Part shown: positions 1 through 6,527 of the stretch, piece after piece
Layout: every line of letters starts with the position of its first letter
Position numbering within the stretch: position 1 is the stretch's first letter
Source of the DNA: Oscillibacter sp.
Lineage (GTDB): Bacteria; Bacillota; Clostridia; Oscillospirales; Oscillospiraceae
Direction: 5' to 3'
Assembly (NCBI GenBank): GCA_022796315.1
Contig: JAAWIL010000020.1
Coordinates: forward strand, 1 to 18,462
DNA length: 18,462 bases
Position numbers and translations under genes: made by a program
The notes under the pieces: model-generated
What the model saw: only the letters and a program-made list of their open reading frames with translations
Told to the model about the DNA's origin: nothing
Databases searched by the model: none

Positions 1-110
1 CTGCGTCAGAAACTCTTGAAATCCGTCAGGATTCCTGCGAGTTTCTTCCTTGCCAGGCAAAAATTTTTCTTGCCAATCTGCATACCGTCACCTATTGGTG
101 CAGCTTCTAA
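1..110. repeat. Dispersed repeat, left copy (MITE-like)
   Basis: Positions 1-39 match 18270-18308 in direct orientation with a single mismatch (position 30). Similarity continues more weakly to about position 75 against about 18343. Positions 88-110 are the reverse complement of 18213-18235 with about three mismatches. The core is quasi-palindromic (CAGGATTCCTG-like) and a small GCC-AGGC inverted motif follows. No transposase is present, so this resembles a non-autonomous or REP/MITE-type repeat (inference). The copy probably starts left of the window. Short ORFs across it (for example 6-200 minus and 16-228 plus) look repeat-derived and are not called as genes. Confidence 0.75.
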
Positions 111-134
111 TATCAGATCCGGTCTCCTTTTACA

Positions 135-169
135 AAAACCGGCAGACGCCCTGCGCGTCTGCCGGTTTT
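135..169. terminator. Bidirectional intrinsic terminator
   Basis: A perfect 15-bp stem (135-149 with 155-169) closes a 5-nt loop. The stem starts with AAAA and ends with TTTT, so it can work on either strand. It separates whatever lies left of the window from the feo operon. The rest of 170-236 contains no gene; it is a T-rich stretch leading to the feo promoter. Confidence 0.85.
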
Positions 170-226
170 CCCACAGTCTGTGCAATTTTCCACAAATCAC
201 GCGGCCACTTTTTTCTTTTTTTCAGT

Positions 227-235
227 GAATAATTC
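227..235. promoter_or_regulatory. Possible operator upstream of feoA
   Basis: GAAT-A-ATTC is a 4-1-4 palindrome placed directly before the -35 box of the feo promoter. That position suits a metal-responsive regulator (Fur or DtxR family), but the match to a classical Fur box is poor and the palindrome is short. It could be chance. Confidence 0.25.
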
Positions 236-236
236 T

Positions 237-265
237 TTGACAGCCGGGGCCGGCAGTGGTATATT
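237..265 (+). promoter_or_regulatory. Sigma-A promoter of feoA operon
   Basis: TTGACA (237-242) and TATATT (260-265) are separated by exactly 17 nt. The expected start near 272 leaves a leader of about 33 nt with GGAGGT at 291-296, 8 nt before the feoA ATG. Confidence 0.85.
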
Positions 266-304
266 AGCATTGTTAGTCCCGGCAAACTTTGGAGGTGCGT
301 TACT

Positions 305-532
305 ATGACACTGGATACACTCCCCCTGGGCCAGGAGGCTGTCATCGTCGCCGTGGGCGGTGAGGGCGCGCTGCGTCTTCGCCTCTTGGACATGGGGCTG
401 ATTCCCAAAACGGCCGTTTGTGTGGAAAAGCTGGCGCCCCTGGGGGACCCCATCGAGCTGCGGGTCCGTGGCTACTCCCTGTCCCTGCGGAAAGAGGACG
501 CCCGCAACATCACCGTGGAGGTGAGGGTATGA
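305..532 (+). CDS. feoA: FeoA family ferrous iron transport protein
   Basis: A 75-residue cytoplasmic protein of the FeoA SH3-like fold, known as the small accessory subunit of the FeoB iron(II) importer. The typical pattern is visible: an N-terminal LPLGQ segment, a glycine turn, the RLLDMGLIP stretch near residues 26-34, and the RVRGYSLSLRKEDA segment near residues 53-66. Length is normal for a stand-alone FeoA. The start is set by GGAGGT 8 nt upstream. Its stop codon overlaps the feoB start as ATGA (529-532), so the two are translationally coupled. A strong promoter lies directly upstream. Family assignment is firm; the exact role of FeoA in transport is still debated. Confidence 0.93.
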   Translation: MTLDTLPLGQEAVIVAVGGEGALRLRLLDMGLIPKTAVCVEKLAPLGDPIELRVRGYSLSLRKEDARNITVEVRV

Positions 533-2535
533 TCTTCGCGCTGGCCGGCAACCAAAACTGCGGCAAGACCACCCTCTTCAACCAGCTCACCGGCTCCAAC
601 CAGCACGTGGGCAACTTTCCCGGCGTCACGGTGGACCAAAAGTCCGGCCTTATCCGGGGGCAGAAGGACTGCACCGTGGCGGACCTGCCCGGGATCTACT
701 CCATCCGGCCCTATACGCCGGAGGAGATCGTCACCCGGGACTTCATCCTGAACCAGCACCCGGACGGCATCATCAACATTGTGGACGCCACAAACATCGA
801 GCGGAATCTCTACCTGACGCTCCAGCTGATGGAGCTGCAGATCCCCATGGTGCTGGCCCTGAACATGATGGACGAGGTCTCCGCCGGAGGCGGCACCATT
901 GACATCAAGAAGATGTCCCAGGCCCTGGGCATCCCGGTGGTGCCCATCTCCGCCGTGAAAAACCAGGGCGTGGAGGAGCTGATCCGGGTGGCCGTAGCCA
1001 CGGCCCGCAGCCGCCAGGGGCCCGCCGTTTACGACTTCTGCTCCCCCGGCCCCGTGCACCGCTGCATCCACGCGGTGGTCCACCAGATCGAGGATCACGC
1101 CGAATCCGCGGGGCTCCCCGTCCGGTTCGCCGCCACCAAGCTCATTGAGGACGACGAGGACATCCGCCGCCGGCTGAAGCTGGACCAGAACGAGCTGGAG
1201 CTGGTGGAGCACAGCGTGCAGGAGATGGAGGCCGAGCACGGCATGGACCGCAACGCCGCCCTGGCGGATATGCGCTATGACTTCATCCAGCGGGTCTGCC
1301 GGGACGCCGTGGTCAAGTGCCGGGAATCCCGGGAGCGGAACCGCAGCAGGGCCATCGACCGGGTGGTGACCAACAGGTACCTGGCCCTGCCCCTCTTCTT
1401 TGGCATCATGCTGGGGATCTTCTATCTGACCTTCAACGTCTTTGGCGCCTTCCTCTCCGACCTGCTGGCGGCGGGAATCGAGGCCCTCACCGCAGCGGCG
1501 GACAGCGCTCTGGCGGCCTATGGGCTGAACCCGGTGGTCCACAGCCTGGTGATCGACGGGATCTTTGCCGGGGTAGGCAGCGTTTTGAGCTTCCTGCCTA
1601 TCATCGTGGTCCTGTTCTTCTTCCTCTCCATTCTGGAGGACACCGGCTACATGGCCCGGGTGGCCTTCTTCATGGATCAGCTTCTGCGCAAGATCGGCCT
1701 CTCCGGCCGCAGCATCGTGCCCATGCTCATGGGCTTTGGCTGCTCCGTGCCCGCCATCATGTCCACCCGGACCCTGGCCTCGGAGCGGGACCGGCGGATG
1801 ACCATCCTTCTGACGCCCTTTATGAGCTGTTCCGCCAAGATCCCCATCTATGGCGTATTCTCCGCCGCCTTCTTCCCCCGTTACGCCGCCCTGGTGATGA
1901 TCTCTTTGTACCTCGGGGGCATCCTGGTGGGCATCCTGGCGGCCAAGGTCCTGGGGGCCACGGCCTTTCGGGGCAACCCGGTCCCCTTTGTCATGGAGCT
2001 GCCCAACTACCGCTTCCCCTCCGCCCGGAGCGTGGGGCAGCTGTGCTGGGACAAGGCCAAGGACTTCCTGACCCGCGCCTTTACCGTCATCTTCCTGGCC
2101 ACCATCATCGTCTGGTTCCTCCAGACCTTTGACACCCGGCTGAACCTGGTGGACGACAGCGCCGGGAGCCTCCTGGCCGCCATGGGCGCGTGGATCGCCC
2201 CCCTCTTCGCCCCCCTGGGCTTCGGGGACTGGCGGGTCTCCACCGCCCTGATCACCGGCTTTATCGCCAAGGAGTCCGTCATCTCCACCCTGGGGGTTCT
2301 CACCGGCTCCGGCGCGGACGTCACCGCCGCCGCCCTGGGGAACCTGTTCACCCCCGTTACCGCCGCCAGCTTCCTGACCTTCACCCTGCTGTACACCCCC
2401 TGTGTGGCGGCCATCTCCGCAGTGAAGCGGGAGCTGGGCTCCGGCTGGCGGGCCGCCGGCGTGGCCCTGGGCCAGTGCGCCGTGGCGTGGATCGCCGCCC
2501 TGGCCGTGTACCGCGCTGCCCTGCTCTTATTCTAG
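529..2535 (+). CDS. feoB: Ferrous iron transporter B
   Basis: A 668-residue inner-membrane GTPase-coupled iron(II) importer. The N-terminal G domain shows G1 GNQNCGKTT (residues 7-15), G2 around T34, G3 DLPG (52-55), G4 NMMD (112-115) and G5 SAVK (141-144). It is followed by a helical region and a C-terminal membrane domain with the two gate motifs, GFGCSVPAIMSTR (near 404-416) and SCSAKIPIYG (near 432), and a final TPC-containing segment near residue 623. It is shorter than the E. coli protein (773) but normal for Firmicutes. The in-frame ORF opens at 418, but the ATG at 529 overlaps the feoA stop, is preceded by GGTGAGGG, and starts directly before the G domain, so it was chosen. The P-loop Cys (C11) is a visible variant of the usual Ser or Val. 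Confidence 0.96.
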   Translation: MIFALAGNQNCGKTTLFNQLTGSNQHVGNFPGVTVDQKSGLIRGQKDCTVADLPGIYSIRPYTPEEIVTRDFILNQHPDGIINIVDATNIERNLYLTLQLMELQIPMVLALNMMDEVSAGGGTIDIKKMSQALGIPVVPISAVKNQGVEELIRVAVATARSRQGPAVYDFCSPGPVHRCIHAVVHQIEDHAESAGLPVRFAATKLIEDDEDIRRRLKLDQNELELVEHSVQEMEAEHGMDRNAALADMRYDFIQRVCRDAVVKCRESRERNRSRAIDRVVTNRYLALPLFFGIMLGIFYLTFNVFGAFLSDLLAAGIEALTAAADSALAAYGLNPVVHSLVIDGIFAGVGSVLSFLPIIVVLFFFLSILEDTGYMARVAFFMDQLLRKIGLSGRSIVPMLMGFGCSVPAIMSTRTLASERDRRMTILLTPFMSCSAKIPIYGVFSAAFFPRYAALVMISLYLGGILVGILAAKVLGATAFRGNPVPFVMELPNYRFPSARSVGQLCWDKAKDFLTRAFTVIFLATIIVWFLQTFDTRLNLVDDSAGSLLAAMGAWIAPLFAPLGFGDWRVSTALITGFIAKESVISTLGVLTGSGADVTAAALGNLFTPVTAASFLTFTLLYTPCVAAISAVKRELGSGWRAAGVALGQCAVAWIAALAVYRAALLLF

Positions 2536-2549
2536 AAGGAGGCTTTCAG

Positions 2550-2678
2550 ATGTTGGAGCTTTTCATTCTGGCGGGCCTGGGCCTGTGGGCGTTTGAAGCC
2601 CTGCGGTCCTGCCGCCGCCATTCGGGCGGCTGTTCCGGGGACTGCGCCCGCTGTTCCCGGAGCTGTCATAATTCCTGA
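2550..2678 (+). CDS. FeoB-associated Cys-rich membrane protein
   Basis: A 42-residue peptide, too short for standard length cut-offs. Residues 1-19 form a hydrophobic helix. The rest is basic and contains five cysteines (C21, C28, C32, C35, C39) in a CxxxCxxCxxxC arrangement. The start is supported by AAGGAGG at 2536-2542, 7 nt upstream, and the gene begins 14 nt after the feoB stop. Size, position and Cys pattern fit the FeoB-associated Cys-rich family found after feoB in Firmicutes, a possible analogue of FeoC. A role in iron sensing or delivery is inference from context. Confidence 0.85.
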   Translation: MLELFILAGLGLWAFEALRSCRRHSGGCSGDCARCSRSCHNS

Positions 2679-2686
2679 CACGCAGC

Positions 2687-2714
2687 CTGTCCACCCCGCT
2701 CCCGGGGTGGACAG
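2687..2714 (+). terminator. Hairpin at end of feo operon
   Basis: An 11-bp perfect stem (CTGTCCACCCC with its complement) and a 6-nt loop lie 8 nt after the Cys-rich peptide gene. The T run (2732-2736) is some 17 nt downstream, so it may act as a weak terminator or as a 3' end stabiliser. Confidence 0.55.
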
Positions 2715-2804
2715 ACTCCCGTCCCGGCTGGATTTTTGTAAATTTCGTGCGATTTGCGGCGATCCACGCTTGGAATTCCATGAATTTTCACACGCATTTC
2801 CGCA

Positions 2805-2833
2805 TTGACTTTTCCCCTTTAAGCCGCTAAAAT
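2805..2833 (+). promoter_or_regulatory. Sigma-A promoter of small membrane protein gene
   Basis: TTGACT (2805-2810) and TAAAAT (2828-2833) with 17-nt spacing, close to consensus. Predicted start near 2840. If the terminator at 3121-3156 is leaky or regulated, this promoter would also feed the liv operon. Confidence 0.8.
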
Positions 2834-2854
2834 AAAAGGCAACCAAACAGCGGA

Positions 2855-2866
2855 TTTCCGCGGAAA
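2855..2866. promoter_or_regulatory. Palindrome overlapping the RBS
   Basis: TTTCCGCGGAAA is a perfect 12-bp palindrome in the 5' leader, and its right half runs into the AAAGGAG ribosome binding site (2864-2870). A competing hairpin GCGG-ATTT-CCGC (2850-2861) uses part of the same bases. It could be an operator or an RNA switch over the ribosome site; nothing here decides between them. Confidence 0.4.
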
Positions 2867-2877
2867 GGAGCCGGACC

Positions 2878-3105
2878 ATGACTTGTGCCGCCATGTATGA
2901 CAACCAGATGATGTCCCGCAATGCGTCCGCCTCCTGCGCGAACGCCGCTTCCTCCTGCGCTGTTATGGTCATTCTGGACGCCGTGATTCTGGCGTCCATT
3001 ATTATTTTTGCGGGCCTGTCTGTCCTGGTAGTATTCCTGGTACTGGTGGCTCTGCTGTACGGCGGAAAAGTGAATGACGCACCCTGGGCGCGGGGATTCC
3101 GGTAA
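2878..3105 (+). CDS. Small Ile/Leu/Val-rich membrane protein or leader peptide
   Basis: A 75-residue ORF not recognised as any family. Residues 1-28 are rich in Ala, Ser, Asn, Met and Cys and contain no Ile, Leu or Val. Residues 29-60 contain 21 Ile/Leu/Val of 32 and would form one long or two short membrane helices. The tail is short and basic (ending ARGFR). It has a near-consensus promoter, AAAGGAG at 2864-2870 placed 7 nt before the ATG, and a strong terminator 15 nt after its stop, so expression is likely. Two readings stand: an independent small membrane protein, or a leader ORF whose branched-chain codons govern the terminator in front of the liv operon. Confidence 0.6.
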   Translation: MTCAAMYDNQMMSRNASASCANAASSCAVMVILDAVILASIIIFAGLSVLVVFLVLVALLYGGKVNDAPWARGFR

Positions 3106-3120
3106 CGGCTTGATACAGCA

Positions 3121-3156
3121 AAGCGGCTGCGCTCATAGGGGCGGAGCCGCTTTTTT
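3121..3156 (+). terminator. Intrinsic terminator or attenuator before livK
   Basis: AAGCGGCT (3121-3128) pairs with AGCCGCTT (3145-3152), with some further pairing inside the loop, and is followed by a run of six T (3151-3156). The liv -10 candidate starts two bases later. A competing helix between 3085-3093 and 3127-3135 (nine pairs, two of them G-U) overlaps the tip of the left arm and could act as a weak antiterminator (inference). Confidence 0.8.
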
Positions 3157-3157
3157 G

Positions 3158-3163
3158 TATAAT
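3158..3163 (+). promoter_or_regulatory. Candidate -10 box for livK
   Basis: A perfect TATAAT begins right after the terminator T run, 28 nt before the livK start codon. No acceptable -35 is seen at 16-18 nt spacing, because that space falls in the terminator loop. It is either an activator-dependent promoter or a chance match, with livK fed by readthrough. Confidence 0.35.
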
Positions 3164-3190
3164 ATCTCAAGTAAAAAGGAGAAGAACACG

Positions 3191-4393
3191 ATGAAAAAGA
3201 AACTCTTTGCAGCTCTGATGGCCATGGTCATGGTCCTCAGCCTGGCCGCCTGCGGCGGCGGGAACAACGACGCCGGCGGCGACTCCGGCGACAGCTCCGA
3301 CGGCGGCTCCGGCGGCGCCGCGTTCAAAATCGGCACCATCGGCCCCCTGACCGGCGACTACGCCATCTATGGCAAGGCCGTGGCCAACGGCGCCAAGATC
3401 GCCGTGGACGAGATCAACGCCGCCGGCGGCGACATCCGCTTTGAGTTCCAGTCCGAGGACGACATGGGCGACGGCGAGACCTCTGTCAACGCCTACAACA
3501 ACCTGATGGACTGGGGCATGCAGCTCCTGGTGGGCCCCACCACCACCGGCGCCTCCATCGCCGTGGCCGCCAAGGCCTTTGAGGAGCGCACCTTCATGCT
3601 GACCCCCTCCGGCTCCTCTGTGGACATCGTCATTGACTCCAACACCGGCGCCAACCGGGACAACGTGTTCCAGGTCTGCTTCACCGACCCCAACCAGGGC
3701 ACCGGCTCCGCCGACTACATCGCCGAGAACTACCCCGACGCCAAGGTGGCGGTGATCTATCAGAACGACAACGCCTACTCCCAGGGCATCCGGGACACCT
3801 TCGTGTCCGAGGCGGCGGTGAAGGGCGTGAACATCGTCGATGAGGAGACCTTCACCACCGACACCCAGACCAACTTCTCCGTGCAGCTGACCGCCGTGCA
3901 GTCCGCCGGCGCGGACCTGGTGTTCCTGCCCATCTACTACCAGCCCGCCTCCGTCATCCTGACCCAGGCCAACCAGATGGGCTATGCTCCCACCTTCTTC
4001 GGCGTGGACGGCATGGACGGCATCCTGACCATGGAGGGCTTCGATCCCGCCCTGGCCGAGGGCGTCATGCTGCTGACCCCCTTCTCCGCCGACGCCGAGG
4101 ACGAGCGGACCCAGAACTTCGTCAAGACCTACCAGGCGGCCTACGGCGAGCTCCCCAACCAGTTCGCCGCTGACGCCTATGACGGCGTGTATATCGTCAA
4201 GGCTGCCCTGGAGGCCGCCGGCTGCACTTCCGACATGAGCTCCACCGATCTCTGCGAGGCCGTGACCGCCGTTATGACCTCCCTCTCTGTGGACGGCCTC
4301 ACCGGCCAGGGCATGACCTGGGCCGAGGACGGCCAGGTGTCCAAGGCTCCCATGGCCGTGGTCATCCAGGACGGCGTGTACGTCACCCCCTGA
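3191..4393 (+). CDS. livK: Branched-chain amino acid ABC transporter, binding lipoprotein
   Basis: A 400-residue extracellular solute-binding lipoprotein of the Peripla_BP_6 (Leu/Ile/Val-binding) type. The signal peptide has a KKK start, a hydrophobic core and lipobox LAAC with Cys21. A Gly/Asp/Ser-rich linker (22-44) follows, and the mature domain opens with KIGTIGPLTGDYAIYG, typical of the family. The open frame extends to 3074, but the ATG at 3191 gives the correct signal peptide and has AAAAAGGAG upstream, so it was chosen. It is first in a five-gene importer operon and is separated from livH by 149 nt holding two stable hairpins. The family also binds other amino acids and amides, so the ligand is inferred. 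Confidence 0.92.
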   Translation: MKKKLFAALMAMVMVLSLAACGGGNNDAGGDSGDSSDGGSGGAAFKIGTIGPLTGDYAIYGKAVANGAKIAVDEINAAGGDIRFEFQSEDDMGDGETSVNAYNNLMDWGMQLLVGPTTTGASIAVAAKAFEERTFMLTPSGSSVDIVIDSNTGANRDNVFQVCFTDPNQGTGSADYIAENYPDAKVAVIYQNDNAYSQGIRDTFVSEAAVKGVNIVDEETFTTDTQTNFSVQLTAVQSAGADLVFLPIYYQPASVILTQANQMGYAPTFFGVDGMDGILTMEGFDPALAEGVMLLTPFSADAEDERTQNFVKTYQAAYGELPNQFAADAYDGVYIVKAALEAAGCTSDMSSTDLCEAVTAVMTSLSVDGLTGQGMTWAEDGQVSKAPMAVVIQDGVYVTP

Positions 4394-4429
4394 TTCCCCG
4401 CGCAATTCCCAGCAGACTCCGACCGGACC

Positions 4430-4451
4430 GCCGGGAGCTTCGGCTCCCGGC
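4430..4451 (+). other. UUCG tetraloop hairpin in livK-livH spacer
   Basis: A 9-bp perfect stem (GCCGGGAGC with its complement) closes on TTCG, one of the most stable RNA loops. There is no T run. It probably protects the livK message from 3' decay. Confidence 0.7.
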
Positions 4452-4474
4452 AGGACCGGCCCCTCTCTATGGCG

Positions 4475-4509
4475 GAAATCGCGGCAGAGCCGCGCTCTGC
4501 CGCGATTTC
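4475..4509 (+). terminator. Long hairpin between livK and livH (partial terminator)
   Basis: A 16-bp perfect stem (4475-4490 with 4494-4509) closes on 3 nt. It begins GAAAT and ends ATTTC, followed by TGTT, so it is a weak intrinsic terminator at best. It lies 33 nt before the livH start. The likely effect is partial termination or mRNA stabilisation, giving more binding protein than permease (inference). Confidence 0.65.
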
Positions 4510-4542
4510 TGTTATGGAACAACAAAGAAAGAGGTGTTCTCT

Positions 4543-5445
4543 ATGGAATTTCTCTCCTACCTGATCAGCGGCATCAGCCTGGGGAGCGTGTACGCCATCA
4601 TCGCCCTGGGTTATACCATGGTCTACGGCATCGCCAAAATGCTGAACTTCGCCCACGGCGACGTCATCATGGTGGGCGGCTACATTTCCTTTTGCGGCAT
4701 GAGCTATCTGGGCCTGCCCACGGTGCTCTCCGTCCTCCTGGCCATGGCCGTCTGCACGGTGCTGGGCGTGGTCATCGAGGGTCTTGCCTACAAGCCCCTG
4801 CGGGCCGCTCCCTCCCTGGCGGTGCTGATTACCGCCATCGGCGTCAGCTACTTCCTGCAAAACGCGGCGCTGCTGATCTGGGGGGCCTCCGGCAAGGTGT
4901 ACTCCCCCGTCATCCCCGTCACCAACGCCGCCGGGGAGCCCAACGCCCTGCGGCTCTTTGGCGGCAGCCTCTCCATCTCCTACATCTCCCTGCTGACCAT
5001 GGCGGCCTGCATCGTCATCATGATCGGCCTGACGTTCTTCACCAGCCGCACCAAGCTGGGCAAGGCCATGCGGGCCTGCTCCGAGGACAAGGGCGCGGCT
5101 CAGCTGATGGGCATCAACGTCAACGCCACCATCTCCACCACCTTTGCCATCGGCTCCGCCCTGGCCGCCATCGCCGGCGTGCTGCTGTGCTCCTTCAACC
5201 CCACCCTGACCCCCACCACCGGCTCCATGCCCGGCATCAAGGCCTTCACCGCCGCGGTGTTCGGGGGCATCGGGTCCATCCCCGGGGCCTTCCTGGGCGG
5301 CGTACTGCTGGGCGTCATCGAGTCCATGGCCCAGGCCTATGTCTCCACCAACCTGGCCAACTCCATCGTCTTTGCCGTGCTGATCGTGACGCTGCTGGTC
5401 AAGCCCGCCGGTCTCCTGGGCCGGTACGTGCCGGAGAAAGTGTGA
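4543..5445 (+). CDS. livH: Branched-chain amino acid ABC transporter permease LivH
   Basis: A 300-residue polytopic membrane protein of the BPD_transp_2 family and the first permease of the importer. It has the family N terminus (SGISLGSVYAIIALGYTMVYGIAKMLNFAHGD, split over residues 9-40) and the late segment in which GGIGSIPGA precedes the last helices. About eight hydrophobic helices can be seen. A GTG three codons upstream (4534) lies within the AAAGAGGTG ribosome site, so the ATG at 4543, 8 nt after AAAGAGG, is preferred. It is followed by livM after 10 nt. Confidence 0.93.
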   Translation: MEFLSYLISGISLGSVYAIIALGYTMVYGIAKMLNFAHGDVIMVGGYISFCGMSYLGLPTVLSVLLAMAVCTVLGVVIEGLAYKPLRAAPSLAVLITAIGVSYFLQNAALLIWGASGKVYSPVIPVTNAAGEPNALRLFGGSLSISYISLLTMAACIVIMIGLTFFTSRTKLGKAMRACSEDKGAAQLMGINVNATISTTFAIGSALAAIAGVLLCSFNPTLTPTTGSMPGIKAFTAAVFGGIGSIPGAFLGGVLLGVIESMAQAYVSTNLANSIVFAVLIVTLLVKPAGLLGRYVPEKV

Positions 5446-5455
5446 GGTGACCGTG

Positions 5456-6526
5456 ATGAAACGACTGAAAAAACATACCCGCACCGACCTGATCACCTAC
5501 CTGGGCGTCGCCGCCGCTTTCCTGGCCATCAGCGCCCTGCGGAACAACGGCGCACTCAGCCGCTCCCTCACCGGCCAGCTGGTTCCCATCTGCTGCTATA
5601 TGTCCATGGCCGTCTCCCTGAACTTGACGGTGGGTATCCTGGGAGAGCTGAGCCTGGGCCACGCGGGCTTCATGAGCGTGGGGGCCTTCTCCGGCATTGT
5701 CGCCGCCATGAGTCTCCAGACGGCGGTGCCCTTCGTACCCCTGCGGCTGGCCATTGCCATGGCCGTGGGCGCGGCGGCCGCCGCCATTGCCGGCGCTGTG
5801 GTGGGCATGCCCGTCCTGCGCCTGCGGGGCGACTACCTGGCCATTGTGACCCTGGCCTTCGGCGAGATCATCAAGGAGCTCATCAACTGCCTGCTGGTGG
5901 GCTATGACGCCAAGGGGCTCCACGTGGTCTTCAACCTCACCGGAGGCAAAACCGTGGAGGATCTCCGCCTGGGCGAGGGCGGCGTGGCCCTCATCAAGGG
6001 CGCTCAGGGCGCCACCGCCACCGCCACCATCGCCACCTTCACCGCCGGCTTCGTCCTGGTGATGATTACCCTGGCGGTGGTTCTGAACCTGAAGCACAGC
6101 CGGGCCGGCCGGGCCGTTATGGCCCTGCGGGACAACGCCATCGCCGCCGAGAGCATCGGCCTCAACGTCACCAAGTACAAGATGATGGCCTTTGTCACCT
6201 CCGCCGCCCTGGCCGGCGCCGCCGGCGCCCTGTACGGCCTGAACTTCTCCTCCCTCCAGGCCACCAAGTTCAACTTCAACACCTCCATCCTGATCCTGGT
6301 CTTCGTGGTGCTGGGCGGCCTCGGCAACATCTGGGGCTCCCTGATCGCCGCCGCGGCGCTGACGGTGCTGCCGGAGCTGCTGCGGGCTTTCTCCGACTAC
6401 CGGATGCTGGTGTATGCCATCGTGCTGATCCTGGTGATGCTGGCCACCAACAACGCCGGTTTCACCGCGTTCCTCCGCCGGTTCCTCCGCTGGCCCGGCA
6501 GATCCACTGGAAAGGAGGCGGCATAA
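5456..6526 (+). CDS. livM: Branched-chain amino acid ABC transporter permease LivM
   Basis: A 356-residue polytopic membrane protein, the second permease. After a short basic N terminus (KRLKKHTRTD), the hydrophobic helices include the typical LNLTVGILGELSLGHAGFM segment near residues 54-72, a cytoplasmic GRAVMALRDNAIAAESIG loop (near 219-236) that contacts the ATPases in this family, and VVLGGLGNIWGSL near 286. GTG at 5447 is an in-frame alternative start, but GAGGTG (5444-5449) sits 6 nt before the ATG at 5456. It is part of livKHMGF. Confidence 0.93.
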   Translation: MKRLKKHTRTDLITYLGVAAAFLAISALRNNGALSRSLTGQLVPICCYMSMAVSLNLTVGILGELSLGHAGFMSVGAFSGIVAAMSLQTAVPFVPLRLAIAMAVGAAAAAIAGAVVGMPVLRLRGDYLAIVTLAFGEIIKELINCLLVGYDAKGLHVVFNLTGGKTVEDLRLGEGGVALIKGAQGATATATIATFTAGFVLVMITLAVVLNLKHSRAGRAVMALRDNAIAAESIGLNVTKYKMMAFVTSAALAGAAGALYGLNFSSLQATKFNFNTSILILVFVVLGGLGNIWGSLIAAAALTVLPELLRAFSDYRMLVYAIVLILVMLATNNAGFTAFLRRFLRWPGRSTGKEAA

Positions 6527-6527
6527 C

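Noticed and set aside
6..200. 64-codon minus-strand ORF across the left repeat
   Set aside because: It runs through the repeat and the terminator hairpin, and no ribosome site was found; it looks repeat-derived.
2593..2808. 71-codon plus-strand ORF overlapping the feo terminator hairpin
   Set aside because: It overlaps the Cys-rich peptide in another frame, crosses the hairpin, and has no ribosome binding site.
3167..4525. 452-codon minus-strand frame opposite livK
   Set aside because: A shadow of livK; the translation is repetitive GG/HG/VG with no ribosome site or motif.
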